This document shows, piece after piece, positions 15,723 to 23,613 of a stretch of 64,000 nt of DNA; position 1 is the first letter of the stretch, and every line of letters begins with the position of its first letter. The DNA lies in contig NZ_JQMQ01000005.1 in assembly GCF_000744815.1 (NCBI RefSeq), positions 2,736,055 to 2,800,054 on the forward strand. Direction: 5' to 3'. Under the pieces are notes generated by a model. That model ran no database searches. It was not told where the DNA came from and worked only from the letters and a program-made list of their open reading frames with translations. The position numbers and the translations under genes are program-made. Source of the DNA: Phaeacidiphilus oryzae TH49 (GTDB taxonomy: Bacteria > Actinomycetota > Actinomycetes > Streptomycetales > Streptomycetaceae).

Positions 15723-18700
15723 TCACCCCGCGGCTTGTTCCCCTTGTCCACCGGTATGCCCGTCTCCGGAGGGTTCCACCAGCAGATGTACGAGTTCCGT
15801 GCGGTTCGGGAGACGATTGGGGCGGACAACGTTCCCACTGCGGACATAAAGGAACGAAGCGGCGACTTGCGAGACGGGTACGCCCGCGAGCTCGGCCCAG
15901 GCCAGCCGGTAGATCGCCAACTGGAGCGGATCGGCGGTCTCCTGACGGTTCGTCTTCCAGTCCACCACCTCGTAGCGGACGCCCTCGGCTCCGTCCGGCG
16001 TGCGGTAGACCGCGTCGATCCGGCCACGCACCATCCGCCCCCCGAGCCGGAGTTGGAACGGCACCTCCACCCGGTACGGCGTGCGGTGGGCGTACTCGCT
16101 GCGCAGGAAGGCCTCCTTGAGCCGGGCGAGGTCGCGCTCGTCCTCGATGGCCTCGTCCTCCTCGCCGGGCAGGCCGTCCGGCTCCAGCAGCATCAGCGGC
16201 TCGAACCGGGACTCCACCCAGGCGTGGAAGCGCGTGCCCCGGCGTGCGGCGGGCTGCGGGGCGCGCGGCATCGGGCGGGCGAGATCGCGCGCGAAGCCGT
16301 CCGGGTCCTCGGCCACCCGCAGCAGCTGGGTGGCCGTCAGGGTCTGCGGCAGGGCGACCTCGCGGACCCGGGAGCGGGATCGCAGCAGCTCACCGGCGAG
16401 AGCCTCCAGGTCCCGGTCCCAGGAGGCCACCACCCGGGCGTCCTCGGGGACGAGCTCGGACCCGTCCCGCTCTCCGGCGCGTCCCCGGGGCGGCGCCCCT
16501 CCCGGGCGCGGGCGCCGGTACGGCAGCGCCGTCGCCGGCCGCCGACTCGCCGGCGGGCGCCGTCTCGCCCGCATGCGCCGGTACGGCAGCGCCGTCGCCG
16601 GGCGCCGGCTCGCCCGCAGGCCCCGGTACGGCGGCATCGCCGGACGCCGGCTCGCCCGCGGGCGCCACCGCGGCCAGCCGCGCGCGGACCACCTCCGCGG
16701 CCCGGCGGCGGGCCGCCTGCGCCTCCGCGTCGAGCGGGAGCGGCCACGGGTACTCGGTACCGCGGGACAGCGCCGGGTTCTCCGCGTCCTCGGCCGGCCG
16801 CTCGGCCCAGTGGTCGATCTCCCCGCCGTTCCCCGTCTCGCAGTACTCGCGCAGCCGGGTGAGGAACTCGGACGGCCCGCGCGGCTTCTTCTGGCTCGGC
16901 CCCCACCAGTGGCCGGAGGCCAGCAGCAGCTCCCGCGGGCGGGTGAAGGCGACGTAGCCCAGGCGGAGTTCCTCCACCGCGGCATGCTCACGCATCCCCG
17001 CCTCGAAGGCCTTCAGCCCCTTCGAGGTCCACTCCCCGACCTCCGGGAGGGTCCCCGAGTCGCCCCGCAGGGCGTGCGGAAGCACAGAAGGGCGCGCGGT
17101 CCATCGTTCGCGCGAGCGTGAGCTCGGGAACGCGCCCTCGACCAGTCCGGGAACGGCCACCACATCCCACTCCAGGCCCTTGGACTTGTGCGCGGTGAGC
17201 ACCTTCACCGTGTCGTCCCCGCCCGGCAGGGTGTTGTCCAGGCCCCGGTCGAACTCCCTTGCCGCGCGGAGGAATCCGAGAAAGGCGGTGAGCGACGGAT
17301 CGCCGTCCAGATCGGCGAAGGAGGAGGCCTCGTCCAGGAAGGCGTGGAGGGTCTCCCGCCGGCGCGCGGCCAGCGCGTGCGGCGAGGCGGCCAGCTCGAC
17401 CTCGAGGCCGGTGACCGAGAGCACCCGGTGGAGCACGTCCATCAGCGGCTCGGCCAGCGAGCGGCGCAGTTCGCGGATCTCCGCGGCGAGCCGGGCGAAC
17501 CGCTCCCGCGCCTCGTCCGAGAAGGGCAGCTCGGGCACCCCGGACTGGCCGGGGAAGAGGAAGGTCTCCAGCGCGTCGGCGAGCGAGACCACCTCGGTGG
17601 GGTCGGTCTCGGCGACGGCGCCCGCCAGCTTGTCGTCCACCGCCGAGGCGTCCTGGCCGGCCGCCGCCACCAGGTCCCTCGCCCGGCGGCCGAGGAGCGC
17701 GAGATCGCGCGGGCCGATCCGCCAGCGCGGCCCCGAGAGCAGCCGGACCAGCGCCGCGTTCGCGGTCGGGTCGTCCAGCACCTCGCAGACCGCGACCAGG
17801 TCGGCCACCTCCGGCAGGTCGAGCAGCCCCGAGAGGCCCACCACCTCGACCGGGACGTCCCTGGCGACCAGGGCGGCGTGGACGTCCGGAAAGAGCTCGC
17901 CGCCGGCCCGGCAGAGGACCGCGATCCGGCCGGGCGGGGTGCCGGTGCGCACCAGGTGCGCGATCCGGTCCGCCAGCCAGCCCACCTCGTCCTCGTGGGT
18001 CTCCAGCAGCGCGCAGCGCGAGAAGCCCTCCCGCTCGGCGCCGGGGGCCGGACGGAGGGCGGCGACGCCCTCGTGCATCGCCCGCAGCGGGGCCGCGAGG
18101 TCGTTGGCGAAGGCCAGGAGGCGGCCGCCGCTGCGGCGGTTCTCACTGAGCGAGAAGCGGGCGGCGGGGGTGTGGTCGGCGTCGGCCCGCGCGAAGTGCT
18201 CGGGGAAGTCGTCGAGGTTGGCGACCGAGGCGCCGCGCCAGCCGTAGATGGCCTGGCAGGGGTCGCCGACCGCGGTCACCGGATGCCCGGTGCCGCCGCC
18301 GAAGAGCCCGGCCAGCAGGATCCGCTGGGCCACCGAGGTGTCCTGGTACTCGTCCAGCAGCACCACCGCGAACTGCTCCCGCAGCAGGCGGCCGACCTCG
18401 GGACGGGTGTCCGCCAGCCGGGCCGCTGCGGCGATCTGGTCGCCGAAGTCCATCAGCCCCAGCTCCCGCTTGCGGGCGCGGTAGCGCTCGACCAGCTCGA
18501 CCAGCTGGGCGCGGGCCTCCAGGGTCTCCGGAACCCTGCGGAGGTCCTTGTTGGTCAGCTTGGCCGAGGCCAGCTCGGCGGCGAGACTCTGCTGGTACTC
18601 GCGCAGGCCGGCTGGGGAGACCAGATGCTCCGCCAGCTCCCCGTCCAGGCTCAGCAGCTCGCCGATCAGGGTGGCGAAGGAGTGGGTCAGAGCCGGGTAC

Positions 18701-19188
18701 GGGCCGGGCGCGGACCGCAGCACGCGGGCGGCCAGCTGGTAGCGGGTCGCGTCGGCGAGCAACCGGACGTCGGGCTCCAGGCCTATCCGCAGGCCGTGGT
18801 CCTTCAGCAGACGGCCGGCGAAGGCGTGGTACGTGGAGATCTCGGGCTCGCCCGGGTCCTCCTCGTCCGGGTCCGGCTCCAGCAGGCCGGCCTTGGCGAG
18901 GGCGTGGCGGACGCGTTCGGAGAGCTCGCCCGCGGCCTTGTTGGTGAAGGTCAGGCCGAGCACCTGGTCCGGGCGGACCTGGCCGGTGCCGACCAGCCAG
19001 ACCACGCGGGCGGCCATCACCGTCGTCTTGCCCGAGCCGGCGCCGGCGACGATCACGCCGGGGGCGAGGGGGGCGGTGATGGCGTGCTGTTGTTCGCGGG
19101 TGAAGGGGATCCCGAGGAGTTCGGCGAGCTCCTCGGGACTGCTGAGCTGCTGGTGCACTTTTGCGAGGCTATCGCCCGGCTCTGACAT
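15723..19188 (-). pseudogene. adnB: AdnB-type helicase-nuclease, apparent +1 frameshift before the nuclease domain
   Basis: The helicase part, starting MSEPGDSLAK, has Walker A AGAGSGKTTVMA, LLDEYQDTSVAQ, VGDPCQAIYGWRGAS, LTAHKSKGLEWDVV and YVAFTRPRELLLA. It then reads into an Ala/Pro linker and stops at 16390. The RecB-like nuclease (GRIDAVYRTPDG, then YEVVDWKTNRQE) is intact in another frame ending at 15723. The whole span is 3466 bases, one more than a multiple of three, and dropping one G near 16490-16505 restores a 1154-residue AdnB. The linker has repeats of about 63 and 45 bp. A sequencing error is possible; if real, the subunit keeps its motor but loses its nuclease. Confidence 0.8.
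16513..16665. repeat. In-frame tandem repeats in the adnB linker
   Basis: The segment CGCCGGTACGGCAGCGCC recurs at 16513 and 16576, with a diverged copy near 16621, so spacings of about 63 and 45 bp are both multiples of three. It encodes GDGAAVPA-type linker. Two frames are open through it, which hides the exact site of the frameshift. Confidence 0.6.
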
Positions 19189-19283
19189 CCGGGGCGGGGG
19201 CCCGAATTCTTCCGCCCCAGCCGCGCCGCTTCCCCGTCGCCCCCGGTGCGCCCTCCGGGAGGCACCCCGGCCGGGGCCCGGGG

Positions 19284-22200
19284 CTAGGGGACCACCCCGC
19301 GCCCCTCCGGGTGGGCCGAGCAGGCGCGGCGGAAGGCGCAGCGGGCACAGCCGTCGCCCGGGGTGGGGGTGAAGCGCTCGTTGAGGACGCGGTCGGCGGC
19401 CTCGCCCAGCAGGCGTTCGACGAAGTCCCCTTCGCCCAGCGGGTCCTGCGCCTGCACGGCCGGCTCGTCCGGTGCCTTCGCCCCCGCGGTCAACCGCAGG
19501 TGCACCAGCTCGGCCCCGCCGCTCCCGGCGCCCGCGTCCACGCCCGGCACCCCGTCCAGCGCGCCCTCCCGCACCGCGAGCTGGTACACGCCGAGCTGCG
19601 GATGCTCGGCCACCTCCGCCGCGGTCGGCTTCTGCGCGCCGGTCTTGAAGTCGACCACGTGCACCCGGCCGTCCTCGTCCCGCTCGACCCGGTCCATCGA
19701 GCCGCGCAGCTCGACCAGCCGGTCGCCGATCTTCACCGTCACCTCGAACGGATGCTCCACCGCCACCGGCGACCGCCCGCGCGGCGAGGCGTGCCAGCGG
19801 AGGAACCGCTCCAGCGCCGCCCGCGCCTCCGCCTTCTCCTGCTCGGACTTCCACGGCGCGTCGAAGGCCAGCGCGTCCCACACCGTGTCCAGCCGGGCCA
19901 TCAGCACGTCCGCGTCCGGCGGCGTACGCCCGGAGCCGACCTCCTCGGCGAGGACGTGCACCACGTTGCCGAAGCCCTGGGCCGCGCTGGTGCTGCTGTC
20001 CGCGCGGACCTCGCGGTCCAGGAACCAGCGCAGGGCGCAGTCGTTGACCTGGCCGAGGGAGCTGCCGGAGAGCCGCAGCGGCTGGTCCGGATCGCGCACC
20101 GGGTTGGCGTTCTCCGTACTGTCCTCCAGTCCCCACCAGCGGTCCGGATGCGCGGACGGCACGAGCGGGGTGCCCTCCTCGTCGGTCAGCGCGGCCAGCC
20201 GGGCCAGCCGTTCTGCGGCGGCCGCGCGCAGCGCCGGCGCCGCCGCCGGATCCACGCTGGTCGCCCGCAGCTCGGCGACGAGCGCCGGCACCGAGAGCGG
20301 CCGGCGCGGCCGGTGCGCCACCTCGGCGACCCGCACCGCCGGCCACCGGTCACCGTCCGGCTGCTCCCGGTAGAGCTCGCGGAGGAAGCGGGAGGGCTCG
20401 TCGCCGTCCTCGGCCTGCGCGCGGACGGCCGTCACCACCAGCCGCTCGCGGGCCCGAGTGACGGCGACGTAGAACAGCCGCCGCTCCTCGGCCAGCAGGC
20501 TGCCGCGGGCCAGCGGCTCGGAGAGGCCCTCCCGGCCGATCCGGTCCGCCTCCAGCAGCGAGCCGCGGCGCCGCAGGTCCGGCCAGAGCCCCTCCTGCAC
20601 CCCGGCCACCACCACCAGCCGCCATTCCAGCCCCTTGGACCGGTGCGCGGTCAGCAGCCGCACCGCGTCCGGGCGTACGGCGCCCCGCCGGGCGCTCCGG
20701 GCGAGGGTCTCCGCGGCGATCTCCTGGGACTCCAGCTCGGTGAGGAAGTTGAGCGCGCCCCGGCCGCCGACCCGCTCCTCGGCCCGGGAGGCGGCCTCGA
20801 AGAGGGCGCAGACCGCGTCCAGATCGCGGTCGGCGTTGCGGGCGCCGGCCCCGCTCCCGCGCAGGGCGGCGGACTCCAGCCGGTTCCGCCAGCGCTCGCT
20901 GCCGTCCCAGAGCGCCCACAGGGCCTCCTCGGCGGTGGCCCCACCGAGGAGCATGTCCCGCACCTTCCGCAGCAGCAGGCCGAGGTGGAGGGCCCGGGAG
21001 GTGACCGAGCGGTCCAGCGCCACCATCCGCTCGGGCTCCGCGAGGGCGTCCCGGACGAGCTGCTCGGCGGGCCGCGGCGGGCGGGCCGCCTCGCCGGAGG
21101 CGCGGATCGCGTTCCGCTCCTCCTCACGCAGGGCGCGGCCGAGCCGCCGCAGCTCGCCCGCGTCCAGGCCGGCCAGCGGCCCGGTGAGCAGCTGGCGGGC
21201 GGTCTCCACGGAGAGCGCCGGCCAGAGCGGCCTCTCCGCCGGGCGCGGCTCGTCCGGCTGCTGCCGCTCCCCCGGCTGCGACTCGTCCGGCCGCGACTCG
21301 TCCGACCGCAACTCGTCCGGCTGCGCTTCGTCGGGCCGCGGCGGCTCCTCGCCGCCCGCGGTCGGCTCCGCGCACACCCGCAGCGCGGTGAGCAGCGGGG
21401 AGACCGCCGGCTCCTGACGGAGCGGCAGCAGGTCGGCGTCCGTCTCGACGGGGACGCCCGCCGTGGTCAGGGCTCGGCGCAGGGCCGGGACGGAGTGCTG
21501 CGCCGAGCGCACCACGACCGCCATGTCCCCCCACGGGATCCCGTCCTCCAGATGGGCCCGGCGGAGCAGGTCGGCGATGTTGTCGAGCTCGGCCCCCGGC
21601 GTCGGGTACGTGTACACCTCCGCGCGGCCGCCGGGACGTGCGGCCCGCAGCCCCCGGTGCCGCTCCAGCGCGGCCGCCGGCAGCCGGCCCACCGGCAGCC
21701 GCCTGGCGACCTCCCGGGAGACCGCGGTCAGCAGCTCCCCGGCGCGCCGGGAGACGCCGAGCACCCGGACGTCCGCCGGCGAGCCGTCCGCCTTCGGGAA
21801 GGCGTGCGGGAAGTCGAGGATGCCGTTCACGTCGGCGCCGCGGAAGGCGTAGACGGACTGGTCGGGGTCGCCCACCGCGACCAGGTCCCGGCCGCCGCCG
21901 GCCAGCGCCTGGAGGAGGCGGACCTGTGCCGGGTCGGTGTCCTGGTATTCGTCCACGTAGACCACCCGGTGGCTGGGGCGCAGCCGCTCGCCGATCTCCG
22001 GGTCCTCGGCGAGCCGTACCGCGCGCTGCACGAGTTCCGCGTAGTCGAGGGTGCCCTGGAGGTCGAGGACGTCCAGGTAGTCGGCGAAGAAGCCGGCCGC
22101 AGCGCGCCAGTCGGGGCGGCCCGCGGAGTCCGCGAAGCGGGCCAGCGCCTCGGGGCCGAGGCCCAGCTCGCGGGCCCGGGCCAGGACGGCCCGGACCTCG

Positions 22201-22766
22201 TCGGCGAAGCCGCGGGTGGTGAGGGCCGCGCGCAGCTCGTCCGGCCAGACCCGGCCGGCGGGGCCGCCGGGCTCCGCCCCGGCCCTGGCGTCCTCGGCGG
22301 CGCCGGCGAGGAGATCGCGGACCATCACGTCCTGCTCGGGTCCGGAGAGCAGCCGCACCGGCTCGCTGAACAGCCCCGGCTCCTGGTGCGCCCGCACCAG
22401 GGCGTAGCAGTACGCGTGGAAGGTGGTGGCCTGGGGCGCCTCGGCGCCGGCGCCGATCCGGGCGGCGATCCGGTCCCGGAGTTCCACGGCCGCCTTGCGG
22501 CTGAAGGTCAGCACCAGGATCTCGTCCGGCGGCGTGCCCCGCTCGATCCGGGCCGCGACCGACTCGACCAGGGTGGTCGTCTTGCCCGTTCCGGGCCCGG
22601 CCAGCACCAGCAGGGGTCCGCCGGGGTGGTCGACGACCGCCCGCTGGTGCTCGTCAGGGACCGGCCGTACCGCGGGCTCGACCGGGCGCCGGACCAGCCG
22701 GAAGGGCGAGACGGCGGAGAGCGCGGTCGCTCCCGAGAGCGCCGTCGCTCCCGAGAGCCCGGTCAC
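19284..22766 (-). CDS. adnA: AdnA-type UvrD-like helicase with RecB-family nuclease
   Basis: About 1160 residues. Walker A LAGPGTGKTTTL lies near residue 55; VYVDEYQDTDPAQ, VGDPDQSVYAFRGAD, LLTAHRSKGLEW and FYVAVTRARERLVV give the SF1 core. The C-terminal nuclease shows GSMDRVERDEDG and HVVDFKTG. One Cys in NDCALRWF plus CARCAFRRAC near the end form the four-cysteine pattern of Fe-S RecB-type nucleases. With AdnB it would form the actinobacterial double-strand-break resection machine. The N-terminus has a GATALS repeat, so the true start may be later than the GTG at 22766. It lies 95 bp upstream of adnB on the same strand. Confidence 0.87.
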   Translation of the reverse strand: MTGLSGATALSGATALSAVSPFRLVRRPVEPAVRPVPDEHQRAVVDHPGGPLLVLAGPGTGKTTTLVESVAARIERGTPPDEILVLTFSRKAAVELRDRIAARIGAGAEAPQATTFHAYCYALVRAHQEPGLFSEPVRLLSGPEQDVMVRDLLAGAAEDARAGAEPGGPAGRVWPDELRAALTTRGFADEVRAVLARARELGLGPEALARFADSAGRPDWRAAAGFFADYLDVLDLQGTLDYAELVQRAVRLAEDPEIGERLRPSHRVVYVDEYQDTDPAQVRLLQALAGGGRDLVAVGDPDQSVYAFRGADVNGILDFPHAFPKADGSPADVRVLGVSRRAGELLTAVSREVARRLPVGRLPAAALERHRGLRAARPGGRAEVYTYPTPGAELDNIADLLRRAHLEDGIPWGDMAVVVRSAQHSVPALRRALTTAGVPVETDADLLPLRQEPAVSPLLTALRVCAEPTAGGEEPPRPDEAQPDELRSDESRPDESQPGERQQPDEPRPAERPLWPALSVETARQLLTGPLAGLDAGELRRLGRALREEERNAIRASGEAARPPRPAEQLVRDALAEPERMVALDRSVTSRALHLGLLLRKVRDMLLGGATAEEALWALWDGSERWRNRLESAALRGSGAGARNADRDLDAVCALFEAASRAEERVGGRGALNFLTELESQEIAAETLARSARRGAVRPDAVRLLTAHRSKGLEWRLVVVAGVQEGLWPDLRRRGSLLEADRIGREGLSEPLARGSLLAEERRLFYVAVTRARERLVVTAVRAQAEDGDEPSRFLRELYREQPDGDRWPAVRVAEVAHRPRRPLSVPALVAELRATSVDPAAAPALRAAAAERLARLAALTDEEGTPLVPSAHPDRWWGLEDSTENANPVRDPDQPLRLSGSSLGQVNDCALRWFLDREVRADSSTSAAQGFGNVVHVLAEEVGSGRTPPDADVLMARLDTVWDALAFDAPWKSEQEKAEARAALERFLRWHASPRGRSPVAVEHPFEVTVKIGDRLVELRGSMDRVERDEDGRVHVVDFKTGAQKPTAAEVAEHPQLGVYQLAVREGALDGVPGVDAGAGSGGAELVHLRLTAGAKAPDEPAVQAQDPLGEGDFVERLLGEAADRVLNERFTPTPGDGCARCAFRRACSAHPEGRGVVP

Positions 22767-23087
22767 CCCCGGGGTCGCGGTCGCCCCCGAGGGCGCGTAA
22801 GCCTGCGGCGCGGCCGCGCGGTGGGCGGGGGCGGCGGCGTCGGCGTCGGCTCGGGCCCGGAGGGGTCGGCGGGGAGGGTCACGGCGCTGGTCCTGGCGGT
22901 TCGAGTGGTGCGGTCGGGGTCACATCCGGTGCCCGCGTCGCAGGCGCCCCGGACGTGGCTTCCGGAAGCGAGCCTACGATCCTGCCTCTTCGAACGTGTT
23001 CGAGCACCGATTTCCCGAAAGTCCCAGCCGAACGAGGGACGCCGGTGCTACCGGCGCGCGGGACTCCTGCCGCCCGCTGCCGACCCG
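22767..23087. other. Spacer upstream of adnA with a short palindrome
   Basis: This 321-base gap between adnA and the alkyltransferase-like gene has no convincing ORF. TCGAACGTGTTCGA at 22990-23003 is a palindrome with 6-bp arms and a 2-base centre. It resembles the actinobacterial LexA box, but that consensus has four bases between the arms, so the match is imperfect. It lies about 225 bases before the adnA start. Confidence 0.4.
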
Positions 23088-23414
23088 TCAGCCGCCGTCC
23101 CAGCGGGCGCGCCGCATGTCCAGGCGCGGAACGTGGTCGCGGGCCGCGGGGCCGCCCCGCTCGCGCAGCGGCGTGCCCTCCTCGCGGTAGTGCTCCAGCG
23201 CCCGCAGCTCGCTGCCGGCCAGCAGGACGCCGTCCGCGCGGACCACCCGCCACCAGGGGACGCCGCCGCCATAGAGCGCCATGGCCCGGCCCACCTGCCG
23301 GGGACCGCCCTCGCCCAGGTACTCGGCGACGTCGCCATAGCTCATCACCCGTCCGGCCGGAATCCGCTCGGCGACCTCGAGAACGCGTTCGACATAGTCG
23401 GGCAGCTCATCCAC
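23088..23414 (-). CDS. Alkyltransferase-like (ATL/MGMT-fold) DNA-binding protein
   Basis: About 108 residues. AERIPAGRVMSYGDVAEYLG and the RQVGRAMALYGGGVPWWRVVRADG block are those of the MGMT helix-turn-helix domain. The active-site PCHRV is replaced by PWWRV, so the reactive cysteine is missing; this is the ATL form that binds O6-alkylguanine and hands the lesion to nucleotide excision repair. GTG 23412-23414 (VDELPDYVERV) follows GGGAGGG; the frame is open far upstream but not protein-like. It sits upstream of the adnAB genes on the same strand. Confidence 0.88.
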   Translation of the reverse strand: MDELPDYVERVLEVAERIPAGRVMSYGDVAEYLGEGGPRQVGRAMALYGGGVPWWRVVRADGVLLAGSELRALEHYREEGTPLRERGGPAARDHVPRLDMRRARWDGG

Positions 23415-23613
23415 TACGACACCCTCCCGCACCGCCCGCCAAGCCCTCGGGGACTTCCCTGAGATCCCCCGGATAACCCTGCACTCCGCCGAGCGTGGGA
23501 ATGTAGCATCCGCCGAGGGGTCAGCCCGCGCGCCCCGACACCGGCGACCACCGCTCCCCCATGCCACCCTTGACCTCGGTGGTGCGGAATGACCGGAGGA
23601 CTGGGGACCAGGG

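Noticed and set aside
19161..23462. 1433-codon plus-strand open frame opposite adnA
   Set aside because: Product is Arg/Gly/Leu-rich without motifs, and the opposite strand encodes a clear helicase-nuclease; typical high-GC antisense openness.
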